Assembly: GCF_016918735.1 (NCBI RefSeq)
Contig: NZ_JAFFPR010000009.1
Span: 159,465 to 223,464 of the forward strand
Direction of reading: 5' to 3'
From: Leptospira abararensis
GTDB taxonomy: Bacteria > Spirochaetota > Leptospiria > Leptospirales > Leptospiraceae
DNA length: 64,000 nucleotides
This document shows positions 49,979-58,418 of this stretch, piece by piece. A program made the translations under genes and the position numbers. Every line of letters starts with the position of its first letter. Position 1 is the stretch's first letter. Under the pieces are notes generated by a model. That model was not told where the DNA came from and did no database searches. It was given only the letters and a program-made list of their open reading frames with translations.

Positions 49979-51781
49979 TTATTGATATCCCGCTTGCTGT
50001 AATCGAAATAGTTTCTCGTATTTCCCTTTATTTAAGAGGAGTTCTTCGTGGCTTCCCCATTCTGTTTTTTTGCCTTGTTCTAGAACTAAAATTTGATCTG
50101 CCATTCTTACTGTGGAAAACCTATGTGAAATCAAAATCACAGTTTTCCCTTGAGTATGTTCTCTGAAATGTTCAAATACTTTCATTTCTGCTTCTGCGTC
50201 AATTGCAGAGGTTGGTTCATCTAAGATTAGGATATCGGCACTGGTACGCATAAAGGCACGAGCCAGCGCTACCTTTTGCCATTGCCCACCAGACAATTCC
50301 CTTCCATCCTGAAACCACTTTCCAAGCCTTGTAGAATAACCTTGTTCCAAACGTGTTACAAAGTCATGGGCCATTCCTAGTTTGGCTGCAGGAATCCACT
50401 CTACTTCTGATTGGACTTTTTGAACATCTCCCATTCCAATGTTCTCTCCCACTTTGAATTGGTATTGGACAAAGTTTTGAAAGATAACTCCAAACCTTCG
50501 GCGTAATGTTTCTTCATCCCAATCTTCCAGATTTATTCCATCTAAATATATTTTACCGGATGTGGGTGAATACAAACGAGTTAATAGTTTGATAAGAGTA
50601 GTTTTTCCAGATCCATTTTCGCCAACGATAGCAAGTTTTTCTTCTGGTTTTAATTCAAAACTAACATTAGAAAGGGAAGGTTCCTTGGCACCTGGATATT
50701 GAAAGGAAACAGAATCAAAAACAATTCCCAATCTTTGGTGGTTGCCTTTTTGATTTCCATATTGTTTTAGAATCGCTAGATCTAAAAATTCCATAAGATT
50801 TTCAATGTACAAATGATCTTCATAAATTCCACCGAAAGCAGAAAGTGCATTAGAAAAAGTATTTTGACCCTGCCTAAAAATAACAAGGTACATTGTCATC
50901 TCCCCTAATGAAATTTTATGTAACAACGCCAAACATACAATCCAAATGTAGGAGCCGTAAAATGCAAATTGACTAAGTAATCCAAGGAGAAAACTAAAAA
51001 TCCCTTTATAGATTGTTAGCTTTTTGTCTTCGATATAAATCCTTTGAAAATTATTTTTGTATCTATTTAAAAATTCTTTGCCTAAGTTAAAGAGTAAAAT
51101 TTCCTTAGCGTTATCTTCTCTTGCCATAAGAGTTTCAAGGTAAACTTGTTCTCTTGTTTCTTTTGCCTTCCACCGAAACAATCGGAAACTATGATTAGAA
51201 AACTTCGTTTCCGCAATGAAGGAAGGAATGGCTGCAATAACTAAAATAAAGGAAGCTAATGGAGACAGTTTGATGAGAAGTCCAAAAAAACTGATAATGG
51301 TAATGGATGATTGAGCAATAGTAAAAAATCTTGTGACCATTGAGAGAGGTTTGGAAGAAGCTTCTGTTCTTGCTTGGGTCATTTTATCATAGGTTTCGGA
51401 ATCTTCAAATTGAGTGAGTTCCAAACGAATGGCTTTGGATAGGATCCTTTCATTTACTTCCTGACCTAATCGAATCCTAAGTAAAGTATATGCAATATTG
51501 TATAATTTCTGAGTTCCAAAATAGAGAATGGTTAATGCTCCTTCGGTATAAACCAACCTAGCTGCATCTGATTGTAATAAATCCATCCACTGATCGGATT
51601 TTATTTGGTTTTGTAGGATACTGTCGATGATGAGTTTTCCAATCCAAACGAGTGTAGAAGGAAATAATCCATTGGCAATGGTCAGGATGGAGATGAGAGC
51701 GGTTAAACTAGGAGAACTTTTATACGCCAAATCAAAAGCAATTCGTGAAGTTTTCAAAATCCTTAAAAAGGTACCAAACAT
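49979..51781 (-). CDS. ABC exporter, fused permease and ATPase
   Basis: A 600-residue half-transporter. Residues about 20-320 contain six membrane segments of the type-1 exporter fold. The ATPase domain has Walker A GENGSGKTTLIK, the signature LSGGQWQKVALARAF, Walker B ADILILDEPTSAID and the switch His in LISHRFSTVR. It would act as a homodimer or with another half. Substrate unknown. Monocistronic, 118 bp from the divergent rsuA start. Confidence 0.92.
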   Translation of the reverse strand: MFGTFLRILKTSRIAFDLAYKSSPSLTALISILTIANGLFPSTLVWIGKLIIDSILQNQIKSDQWMDLLQSDAARLVYTEGALTILYFGTQKLYNIAYTLLRIRLGQEVNERILSKAIRLELTQFEDSETYDKMTQARTEASSKPLSMVTRFFTIAQSSITIISFFGLLIKLSPLASFILVIAAIPSFIAETKFSNHSFRLFRWKAKETREQVYLETLMAREDNAKEILLFNLGKEFLNRYKNNFQRIYIEDKKLTIYKGIFSFLLGLLSQFAFYGSYIWIVCLALLHKISLGEMTMYLVIFRQGQNTFSNALSAFGGIYEDHLYIENLMEFLDLAILKQYGNQKGNHQRLGIVFDSVSFQYPGAKEPSLSNVSFELKPEEKLAIVGENGSGKTTLIKLLTRLYSPTSGKIYLDGINLEDWDEETLRRRFGVIFQNFVQYQFKVGENIGMGDVQKVQSEVEWIPAAKLGMAHDFVTRLEQGYSTRLGKWFQDGRELSGGQWQKVALARAFMRTSADILILDEPTSAIDAEAEMKVFEHFREHTQGKTVILISHRFSTVRMADQILVLEQGKKTEWGSHEELLLNKGKYEKLFRLQQAGYQ

Positions 51782-51899
51782 ACTAGTTAGATTGTTTTTG
51801 GTGGATGTTTTCGATACCTTTTTTTACTTCGATTCATAGTGATCCAGTAGAATTCCTGATTGCCATATCCCTTTAAGATTGTGAAGATGATAACACAAT

Positions 51900-52631
51900 A
51901 TGTCAAAAGAACGGTTAGATAAAGTTCTCGGAAATTACGGACTGGGTTCACGTTCGGATGTTAAAAAAGAAATCCACCAGGGACAGGTACAAGTGAATGG
52001 TGTGGTGGTTAAAGATCCTAGTTTCAAAGTTTCTCTTACTGATGCAGTAACTTATTATGAAGAGACTTTAGTTCGAAAAGAATTTTATTACTTTATGATG
52101 AACAAAGCTCCCGATTGTATCACAGCCACAGAAGACAGCCGCGAAAAAACAGTAATGGACTATTTAAGTGAAAGGCATGAGAATATGAATTTGTTTCCTG
52201 TGGGTCGGTTGGATAAAGAAACAGAAGGGTTGTTGTTATTTACAACCGATGGTCCTCTTGCACATTACTATACATCCCCGAAACACTTTGTCGAAAAAGA
52301 ATACTATGCCGAAATTTCTGCCCCAGTGACAAGTGATGACATACTCGCTTTTGAAACTGGAATCGTATTGGATGATGGTTACAAAACCCTTCCTGCAAGG
52401 CTTGCCATCCCAGATCCTAACCTACCTAACATAGTTACGGTATGGTTAAAGGAAGGTAAATACAGGCAAATTCGTAGAATGTTCCAAAGTTTAGGCAAGG
52501 AAGTCACTTACCTAAAACGAATGAAGATGGGGAAATTGGAATTGGATCCTACGCTTGCACTTGGAGCTTATCGTGAATTATCGGCGGAGGAAGAAATTCT
52601 TCTCAAAGAAAAAGTTTCCTTCATTCAATAA
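51900..52631 (+). CDS. Pseudouridine synthase, RsuA/RluB/RluE family
   Basis: A 243-residue protein with an N-terminal S4 RNA-binding domain (about residues 2-45, ERLDKVLGNYGLGSRSDVKK) and a catalytic domain with the signature PVGRLDKETEGLLLFT, whose Asp is the nucleophile, followed by VWLKEGKYRQIRRMF. The length and single S4 domain fit RsuA (16S rRNA position 516) best, but the RluB/RluE relatives are close. Overlaps the convergent thioesterase gene by 11 bp. Confidence 0.88.
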   Translation: MSKERLDKVLGNYGLGSRSDVKKEIHQGQVQVNGVVVKDPSFKVSLTDAVTYYEETLVRKEFYYFMMNKAPDCITATEDSREKTVMDYLSERHENMNLFPVGRLDKETEGLLLFTTDGPLAHYYTSPKHFVEKEYYAEISAPVTSDDILAFETGIVLDDGYKTLPARLAIPDPNLPNIVTVWLKEGKYRQIRRMFQSLGKEVTYLKRMKMGKLELDPTLALGAYRELSAEEEILLKEKVSFIQ

Positions 52632-53451
52632 ACCTTTCTATTTTATCAAAGAAAGCGGCAGGTGCTCGTCTGGGTCTTGAGGTGGAAAGAGAAACAAACA
52701 GTTGTTCATCCTTCATGCTTACTAATAAATTTCCATTAAGATCTACAATGTCTTGTCTAAAGTAAAATCGAATTTTTTCAAAACTTTCAATCCAACTTAA
52801 GATTTTTACATGAGAGCCTGGCTCCGGTTGTTTATGGATTACAATTTCCCCTCCCATAAAGAATGTGGTGGAGTCTGTTTCTTTGATTAAATTCAGGTCT
52901 ACGATTTCTTTAAAAAATAAAAAACGCCCTTCTTCAAACACCTTCCATATTGCATCCGAAGGTAAATTCCAGAAACAGTTCATATCGCTGAAGGGGATAT
53001 AATAATCATGTTCTACTGTATTTTGTAAAATGGGTTTGGGGTGAATGGTAAATTCATAAGGCTTTAGATTGAGTTCTGGAATGGCAGCGATGATGATGTT
53101 CTTTCCATCCTGAACCAATCGCGATGTTGTTTCTAATTCACAGGCTTTTTTTCCATCACCACCCCAGATGGTTTGTTTCCAAAAGAGAATTCCATGATCT
53201 ATTCGATATACTTGTGATTCCACCGTAATCTCAGAATCAACGAATTGTTGACTTAAAAATCGGACATAGGTAGATCCGGGAATATAACTTATGTTTGTGT
53301 TTAACATCTGTTCTATGGGATAACCGATTTCTTTTAGGACTTCGCATCTTGCATCGTAACCAAACCTTTCATACGTTCTACTTGTGACATGACGATTCCA
53401 ATCCAAATCAAAGTGGTGAGTGGTTAAGGTTTTACGAAAAATTTGGCTCAT
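52621..53451 (-). CDS. Acyl-CoA/ACP thioesterase-like double hotdog protein
   Basis: A 276-residue protein with two hotdog-fold halves. The first begins with HHFDLDWNRHVTSRTYERF, the D-x-x-x-H/N pattern of 4HBT and FatA-type thioesterases, and the second with YYIPFSDMNCFWNLPSD. Such proteins hydrolyse acyl-ACP or acyl-CoA thioesters. Acyl specificity cannot be read. No signal peptide. Confidence 0.82.
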   Translation of the reverse strand: MSQIFRKTLTTHHFDLDWNRHVTSRTYERFGYDARCEVLKEIGYPIEQMLNTNISYIPGSTYVRFLSQQFVDSEITVESQVYRIDHGILFWKQTIWGGDGKKACELETTSRLVQDGKNIIIAAIPELNLKPYEFTIHPKPILQNTVEHDYYIPFSDMNCFWNLPSDAIWKVFEEGRFLFFKEIVDLNLIKETDSTTFFMGGEIVIHKQPEPGSHVKILSWIESFEKIRFYFRQDIVDLNGNLLVSMKDEQLFVSLSTSRPRRAPAAFFDKIERFIE

Positions 53452-53473
53452 TCCACCTTTTTCCTCTTTCTAA

Positions 53474-54054
53474 ATGAATGGTAAAGTAGAATTCGACTTT
53501 TATACTTTTCCGGGAGTTACTCATCAACTAAACAGATTGCTAACAATCCAATAATGAGAAGGATTGAAATGTCTAAGGAAAGACTCATTCCTTGGTAAAA
53601 CTGAGATAACTTTAGAAAAAATAATTAGTGAAGAACTAAATCCTCTTAGAATCTCAGAATACATCCAAGATTTTCTAAATCTTTCCAAAAATTTATTATC
53701 TAGGGACAATTCGCTTGTGAATTACGTCATGGAGCAGATTAAAACAACGCAAGGACAAATTTTGATCCAAGATATATGTGAAGATATAGATTATAGCAAA
53801 CGATATATTGATAAGTTGTTTCAGACTCATATAGGAGTTCCACCTAAATTGATTTCTTCTATAGAAAGATTCCAATCAATTTAAAAACATGGGCAAAAAC
53901 AGATGTTATTCATTTTTAAAATCAATGTTTATTGGATTTGTATTATGATCAGTCTCATTTTATTAAAGAATTCAAAAAATACACAGGACCGAGTCCTGGC
54001 CAATTTACTTCATCGAATCATTTATTCGGAAAGTTATTTTATAAAAATCTTTAA
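53474..54054 (+). pseudogene. Decayed AraC-family regulator
   Basis: Fragments of an AraC-type activator in consistent order. The first frame (ATG 53474) reads a sensor-domain piece, meets tandem stops TAA TGA at 53552-53557, and resumes at 53564 to 53884 with the first helix-turn-helix (LIQDICEDIDYSKRYIDKLF, then GVPPKLISSIERFQ). It then shifts to the next frame, which is broken by a TAA at 53917 and reads the second helix-turn-helix (YYDQSHFIKEFKKYTGPSPG). At least two stops plus one frameshift mean the gene is inactive. The 3' end overlaps the convergent MepB gene. Confidence 0.82.
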
Positions 54055-54564
54055 AATAGGGTCCTTCCAATCCGATTCAAATTTCTTTCCACTTGTTTCA
54101 ATAAAAAAAGGTAGCTGCCAGTTTTGCGTTGTTACCGCTTGTTTGTTGTTTGGTTTGTCCCAAGATGGATAAACACGGAATCCTCGTTTGCCTTCGTGTT
54201 TTCCGGAAAGAATTCCTTTTTCATTTAATATCTGTTTTGTGAATAAAAAATAACCAATACGATCTTTGTTATTGGTTGCAATAATATAAAGATCAATATC
54301 ATCCTTGATATTAAATGGTTCGATAGGGCCGGCTTTGCTACGTTTCCATAAAGTTACAAATTGTCCGATTTTTGTTGGTGTAATTTTTGCTTTTCGAAAC
54401 CTTATGTTTTTCTTTTGGATTTGGAAATGACAAGCATCGTATTCTGCGCTTTCTAGTTCAAGTTGTATGTTTTGCATCACTAAACCAAGCGAATCGAATA
54501 AACTTTCTTTTGTAATTGTCAAGAAGGTGGGAAGTGGATTTAGGTCAGTAGAATTTTGTGACAT
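54034..54564 (-). CDS. MepB family protein
   Basis: A 176-residue soluble protein matching the MepB family: NIRFRKAKITPTKIGQFVTL, WKRSKAGPIEPFNI, DIDLYIIATNNKDRIGYFLF and the C-terminal KRGFRVYPSWDKP. In Staphylococcus mepB is cotranscribed with the MepA drug efflux pump and its role is unknown. Here an SMR exporter gene lies 21 bp upstream on the same strand, an echo of that association. No membrane segments. Confidence 0.85.
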   Translation of the reverse strand: MSQNSTDLNPLPTFLTITKESLFDSLGLVMQNIQLELESAEYDACHFQIQKKNIRFRKAKITPTKIGQFVTLWKRSKAGPIEPFNIKDDIDLYIIATNNKDRIGYFLFTKQILNEKGILSGKHEGKRGFRVYPSWDKPNNKQAVTTQNWQLPFFIETSGKKFESDWKDPILKIFIK

Positions 54565-54585
54565 AGGGAAGCGGATTACCTTCTT

Positions 54586-54912
54586 TTAATGTGAAACAGA
54601 TTTAAGGCCAATTATGGATAGGATCAGTGTGACAAGAAAAAATATCCGCCAGAAATCAAAAGGTTCCTTGAATAAAAAGATTCCAATCAGGACAGTTCCT
54701 ACAGCTCCAATCCCTGTCCAAACCGCATAACTTGTACCAATCGGTAGGGACTGAGTCACTTTAATGAGTAATAACATACTAATCATTAATGATGTAGAAA
54801 AACCAAAATACCATAAATAGGCTTCATTTCCTGTGGTTTCTTTTGCCTTACCCAAACACGTTGCAAATAAAACCTCAAATAGTCCGGCAATAAAAAGCAA
54901 GATCCAGTTCAT
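54586..54912 (-). CDS. Small multidrug resistance (SMR) family exporter, Gdx/SugE-like
   Basis: A 108-residue four-TM protein. Helix 1 has the essential Glu in LFIAGLFEVLFATCLG, and helix 3 reads PIGTSYAVWTGIGAVGTVL, the SMR signature. The Gly-rich signature resembles the guanidinium exporter (Gdx/SugE) group as well as QacE-type pumps. ATG 54912 has GGGAG five bases upstream; a GTG two codons earlier is too close to that site. Followed by the MepB gene. Confidence 0.88.
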   Translation of the reverse strand: MNWILLFIAGLFEVLFATCLGKAKETTGNEAYLWYFGFSTSLMISMLLLIKVTQSLPIGTSYAVWTGIGAVGTVLIGIFLFKEPFDFWRIFFLVTLILSIIGLKSVSH

Positions 54913-55098
54913 ACTCACTCCCGAAAGGATAGGTTTTCAGTTCCATTGTGGGATGTAAATCTCATATAAATCAATCCATCCGAACTGGAATATTCAGAGT
55001 TTGAGTTTTTTTTGGAAAAATCGACTCTCGAATTTGGTGAAATTTTTCTACGGTCGCTTATTTTCTATTTAGTTGGATTTTAGGTCGGTTTTTGAAAT

Positions 55099-55107
55099 AT
55101 TCAACCA
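55099..55107 (+). promoter_or_regulatory. Extra half-site of the ArsR operator
   Basis: ATTCAACCA, identical to the left arm of the operator at 55147, positioned 14 bp before the -35 element. The complementary arm is poorly conserved, so it is a half-site. Confidence 0.5.
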
Positions 55108-55120
55108 TTTAGTATAATAA

Positions 55121-55166
55121 TTGACTAAAAAAGGGTTAAATTATATATTCAACCAAATGGTTGAAT
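55121..55166 (+). promoter_or_regulatory. arsR promoter with overlapping operator palindrome
   Basis: -35 TTGACT (55121-55126), 17-bp spacer, -10 TATATT (55144-55149). The operator ATTCAACCA-AA-TGGTTGAAT (55147-55166), 9-bp perfect arms, overlaps the -10 and the start codon at 55157. The expected transcript start, about 7 bases after the -10, falls at or next to the ATG, so the mRNA would be leaderless; no Shine-Dalgarno is present. Confidence 0.8.
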
Positions 55167-55537
55167 TGCGTAAAAAAGAACAAATTTTAGACCGAGTGTT
55201 TGCGGCTCTTGCAGACCATTCACGAAGGCAGATGTTGGCTAGACTCCGCAAGGGTTCTTTGAGTATTTCGGAGCTTGCGGAGCCCTTTGCGATGTCTTTT
55301 GCTGGTGTCGCCAAACATATCGATGTGCTTACCGATGCACAGCTTGTTCGGAAAGTACGTGCTCCCGAAGATGGCCGCAGTTATCGATTAGAGTTACAAA
55401 ATCAAACCCTATCGGAAGCAACCAATTGGATCAGCTATCATCAAGAGTTTTGGACGAGTAAGTTGGCAAAACTCGAAGCATTTTTAGAGGAGAAGGAATA
55501 TGAACCCACAAGTCCTAAAAGTAGAAAAAAGAATTAG
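55157..55537 (+). CDS. ArsR-family regulator
   Basis: A 126-residue winged-helix repressor: FAALADHSRRQMLARLRKGS, then ISELAEPFAMSFAGVAKHIDVL as recognition region and a wing with PEDGRSYRLEL. The SRPBCC-linked ArsR subtype typically lacks the metal-binding CxC motif, and none is seen. It overlaps the AHSA1 gene by 38 bp. A perfect palindrome covers its promoter, so autorepression is likely. Ligand unknown. Confidence 0.92.
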   Translation: MVELRKKEQILDRVFAALADHSRRQMLARLRKGSLSISELAEPFAMSFAGVAKHIDVLTDAQLVRKVRAPEDGRSYRLELQNQTLSEATNWISYHQEFWTSKLAKLEAFLEEKEYEPTSPKSRKKN

Positions 55538-55961
55538 CGCGGATGCTACCCGTCTCTTTCGGGCATGGCTCAATGCGGACGATTTTTCCCGTTGGTTTTT
55601 GTCTGGAGAGATGATTGGCATTGATTCCGTCACTATGGATACAAGACCAGGTGGAAAGTTTTTAATCAATATGACTCTTGACGGAAAAATCCTTCCACAT
55701 GAAGGCGAATACATTACGATCGATGAACCTCATAAACTTGTGTTTACTTGGCGTTCTCACGCAACGGAAAACAGAGATACACTTGTGACTGTTACCTTTA
55801 CTGACCTAACTAATGCAGATCGTTCAAAAGGTTTAAAAGAAAAACCACAAACCTTGGTAACTTTGATTCATGAAGAACTACTAAACGACATTCAAATCAA
55901 AATGCACAACCAAGGTTGGACAAGTATTCTTGAAAGTTTGAATCAATGGATAGATGTCTAG
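55500..55961 (+). CDS. SRPBCC (AHSA1-like) protein
   Basis: A 153-residue hydrophobic-pocket protein of the START/AHSA1 superfamily. RISADATRLFRAWLNADDFSRWF, then RPGGKFLINM, HEGEYITIDEPHKLVFTW and the C-terminal NDIQIKMHNQGWTSILESL are diagnostic. Pairs of arsR and AHSA1 genes are common; the ligand is usually unknown. Cotranscribed with and overlapping arsR. Confidence 0.9.
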   Translation: MNPQVLKVEKRISADATRLFRAWLNADDFSRWFLSGEMIGIDSVTMDTRPGGKFLINMTLDGKILPHEGEYITIDEPHKLVFTWRSHATENRDTLVTVTFTDLTNADRSKGLKEKPQTLVTLIHEELLNDIQIKMHNQGWTSILESLNQWIDV

Positions 55962-56024
55962 AGGTTTCATTTATTAAAATAGAGATCAATTGCGTAGAAT
56001 GGAATTAAAAATAAGGAGAGTTGT

Positions 56025-56492
56025 ATGGGAATATATCACAAAGTAGGAATTCGGGCTAGCGAAAAGGAAGTGATCAATGCACTGACCACAAAATCAGGTT
56101 TATCCAATTGGTGGACAAAAGAAGTGGAAGGTAATTTTACTTCAGGAGGTTCTTCCGTAGGAGAGTCGATTTACTTCGGATTTGGTCATGGCAATGCGAT
56201 TGAGATGAGAGTTGTAAAGTCAGAACCCAAACATCTGTTATGGGAATGTATATCTGGACCAGAAGATTGGATTGGATCTCATATTGACTTCCAATTAAAT
56301 TCCGGAAAGGCAAAAGATGGAGAGATGATGACTATTCTTTTCTTCCGACACAAGGATTGGAAAAAGGAATCTGAGTTCACTGCCCATTGCAGTACGAAAT
56401 GGGCAATTTTTTTACTAAGCTTAAAAAACTACATAGAAGATGGAGTTGGTAGGCCGTCGCCAGACGATATCAAAATCGACGACATCAATTGA
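56025..56492 (+). CDS. Second SRPBCC (AHSA1-like) protein
   Basis: A 155-residue SRPBCC relative (VGIRASEKEVINALTTKSG, LSNWWTKEVEGNF, HLLWECISGPEDWIGSHIDF, CSTKWAIFLLSLKNYIEDG). Related in fold to the previous protein but distant in sequence, so not a recent duplicate. AAGGAGAG precedes the ATG. It is 63 bp after the first AHSA1 gene and probably in the same transcript. Confidence 0.82.
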   Translation: MGIYHKVGIRASEKEVINALTTKSGLSNWWTKEVEGNFTSGGSSVGESIYFGFGHGNAIEMRVVKSEPKHLLWECISGPEDWIGSHIDFQLNSGKAKDGEMMTILFFRHKDWKKESEFTAHCSTKWAIFLLSLKNYIEDGVGRPSPDDIKIDDIN

Positions 56493-56517
56493 TTCTAATG
56501 TAGCGCTTTTCAAACAA

Positions 56518-56553
56518 TAGCCTCTATATTTTTTAGTAAAAATATAGAGGCTA
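56518..56553. repeat. Perfect 16-bp inverted repeat
   Basis: TAGCCTCTATATTTTT and its exact complement separated by four bases, 26 bp after the second SRPBCC stop. Neither side continues into a good U-tract outside the stem, so a classical terminator is not certain, although the U-rich arm could act in one. Confidence 0.75.
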
Positions 56554-56614
56554 AAATAAAAAGGTGTTTAACTTACACTTGACGATTTATCCTTGCCTTT
56601 CATTTTAAAATTTA

Positions 56615-57199
56615 ATGAGTCCCAAGGTAAGTTTACCAGCGATTAAAATCTACGGCGCAACTGTTATAATTTCACATAGAGTTTTGAAAGGTGAGGAGAG
56701 CAAATATGAAGATTGGATGAATCAAATATCCTCGCTCTGCAAAGCTGCGACTGGACACCTTGATTGGCAGGTTATTAAACCAATTGCAAACTTAACTTCT
56801 ACCTATACCTTTATCATTAGATTTGATTCTGAAGCAAATTTAAATAACTGGATGAACTCCTTAGAGAGAAATCGTTTAATTCAGGAAATCAGTAATTCTC
56901 TTGAGAGCGGAGATCAATATGCAACAAGGAATGGCCTTGATTTTTTATTTTCTTTTGAGAATCAATTGATTAGACCACCGTTACGTTGGAAACAGTTTTT
57001 GGTTACTTGGTCAGCTATTTTTCCACTAGTAAATTTAGTTCCCATTATTGTTCTACCGATCTTACGTTATTTTACTCCTCACGAAAACAGAATTTTCGAT
57101 TCTTTTTTTATTTCGGCCAGCATTGTATTTTTAATGGTTTTTGTGATTATGCCAAAGTATACAAGTTGGATCAAATGGTGGTTATACAAGCAACCTTGA
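56615..57199 (+). CDS. ABM-domain protein with two membrane segments
   Basis: A 194-residue protein. Residues about 15-110 resemble an antibiotic-biosynthesis monooxygenase (ABM) dimeric alpha/beta barrel (ISHRVLKGEESKYEDWMNQI, GHLDWQVIKPI). Two hydrophobic segments follow at about 130-150 and 165-185. ABM-membrane fusions occur widely but their substrate is unknown. Unlinked to the neighbours by clear promoters; 122 bp after the preceding gene. Confidence 0.78.
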   Translation: MSPKVSLPAIKIYGATVIISHRVLKGEESKYEDWMNQISSLCKAATGHLDWQVIKPIANLTSTYTFIIRFDSEANLNNWMNSLERNRLIQEISNSLESGDQYATRNGLDFLFSFENQLIRPPLRWKQFLVTWSAIFPLVNLVPIIVLPILRYFTPHENRIFDSFFISASIVFLMVFVIMPKYTSWIKWWLYKQP

Positions 57200-57249
57200 T
57201 TGACTCTCCCTAAAAAAGTAATGTGTTTTACTGATCTTCAACTTTAATT

Positions 57250-57285
57250 TGTGAGCAGGTGTCTCAAGTTGGACTCCTGCTCACA
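57250..57285. repeat. Inverted repeat downstream of the ABM gene
   Basis: TGTGAGCAGG and CCTGCTCACA, 10-bp perfect arms with a 16-base middle in which GTC/GAC can also pair. No T-run follows in either direction, so a terminator role is uncertain. Confidence 0.6.
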
Positions 57286-57347
57286 GTTCAATCTATTGCC
57301 TTTATCTAATTTACGATTGATAATAAGCCAAAATAATATAGTATTTT

Positions 57348-57737
57348 CTATTTTAGCTGAAATAAATTCTTCCATTGCTCCTTTCTTTTCCATGCTAAAA
57401 GACTGCAACTAACTAGTAGAAAGGAAATCATCGCGAATGGAGCCAGGCCAACGGTAGATTGCAGAAATCCTAAATATAAAATAATATTAACTATGATTGG
57501 AGATAAGATCAATAATCCAATAACAGTCATTTTTCGAAATAGAATCAGAAACCCTCCCAAAATTTCCAATCCACCCACGAGCTGCCATAGGTATCCAGTG
57601 GAAATGATGGCTGCAATAAAATTTGCCGCTTTTGGTGTCATGGGAGGGCTGGGCATAAAAGCGTAAAATTTACTAATACCAAATAGGATAAAAACAATAC
57701 TGAGTAGCAGCCGAAAAACCAAATCAACATATTTCAT
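57348..57737 (-). CDS. DoxX-like small membrane protein
   Basis: A 129-residue protein with four membrane helices. LLLSIVFILFGISKFYAF near the N-terminus and QLVGGLEILGGFLIL are the typical DoxX-family stretches. These small integral proteins are linked to thiol or sulfur stress in some bacteria; here function is unknown. GGGAGAA precedes the ATG at 57737. Divergent from the MarR gene across twin operators. Confidence 0.85.
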   Translation of the reverse strand: MKYVDLVFRLLLSIVFILFGISKFYAFMPSPPMTPKAANFIAAIISTGYLWQLVGGLEILGGFLILFRKMTVIGLLILSPIIVNIILYLGFLQSTVGLAPFAMISFLLVSCSLLAWKRKEQWKNLFQLK

Positions 57738-57754
57738 AAATTTCTCCCAAATAG

Positions 57755-57766
57755 TTGTCTGGACAA
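57755..57766. promoter_or_regulatory. MarR-type operator copy 1
   Basis: TTGTCTGGACAA: TTGTC and GACAA arms about a TG centre, within the doxX-marR intergenic region and 18 bp before the doxX start. Identical to copy 2 at 57802. Confidence 0.8.
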
Positions 57767-57801
57767 ATAATTTGTTGTCTAAGAATTGTGTCAAGGATTA
57801 T

Positions 57802-57813
57802 TTGTCTGGACAA
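57802..57813. promoter_or_regulatory. MarR-type operator copy 2
   Basis: TTGTCTGGACAA, the same 12 bp as copy 1, 47 bp downstream centre to centre and 34 bp before the MarR start. The shared flanks (A/T-rich) make it a strong candidate for autorepression and repression of doxX. Confidence 0.8.
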
Positions 57814-57847
57814 TTAATGGGATAAAAAGAGAAATGATTATAAGAGT

Positions 57848-58294
57848 ATGTTTTTATTAGATGATCAAATAGGGTTTAATTTGAATCGTGTTGCTCTTCT
57901 TTTTCGAAAAGAGTTGATTCGTTGTCTTAGGGAATTTCATCTAACACCAGAGCAGTGGCAAGTGTTAGCGATGTTATGGCAAAAGGGATCATTGAGTCAA
58001 AAACAAATCATTGAATTAACACTGCAGGATGCACCTTCAGTATCTAAAATGATTCGCCGGATGGAGTCCGCAGGATTAATACTCGTGGCGGTATCAAAGC
58101 TAGACAAAAGGTCTACAGTAATCACTCTCACAGCGGAAGGGCACTCATTAGAGAAAATTTTACCAAAAAAAATTTTGACCCACTTTAACCCGATATTGAA
58201 TTCAATGCCCCAGAAAAATAGGAAGTTTTTTTTGCTTTTATTAAAAGAATTTAGAAAAATTCTTGGGGATGATATTATCGTTAAGAAAAATTGA
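57848..58294 (+). CDS. MarR-family regulator
   Basis: A 148-residue winged-helix regulator. LTPEQWQVLAMLWQKGSLSQ leads into the helix-turn-helix (KQIIELTLQDAPSVSKMIRRM), then the wing ESAGLILVAVSKLDKRSTVITL. No Cys for redox sensing appears in the middle. Two identical palindromes upstream suggest it represses itself and the divergent doxX gene. Confidence 0.92.
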   Translation: MFLLDDQIGFNLNRVALLFRKELIRCLREFHLTPEQWQVLAMLWQKGSLSQKQIIELTLQDAPSVSKMIRRMESAGLILVAVSKLDKRSTVITLTAEGHSLEKILPKKILTHFNPILNSMPQKNRKFFLLLLKEFRKILGDDIIVKKN

Positions 58295-58418
58295 TTAGGT
58301 TATTTATCGACAGACGTAAGAGAAATATAATGATTTATTATATCTTGTTTAATTAAGGAGATCAAAATCTATCAAAGTGAAAAATCGTTGCCAATAGATT
58401 CACTTTGTTGATAAAAGA

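Noticed and set aside
54913..55098. Guanidine riboswitch before the SMR exporter
   Set aside because: I searched by eye for the ykkC-type conserved blocks (such as ACGR and GGxCxxx) and found none.
57250..57285. Terminator after the ABM gene
   Set aside because: The hairpin is good, but no U-tract follows on either strand, so I list it only as an inverted repeat.
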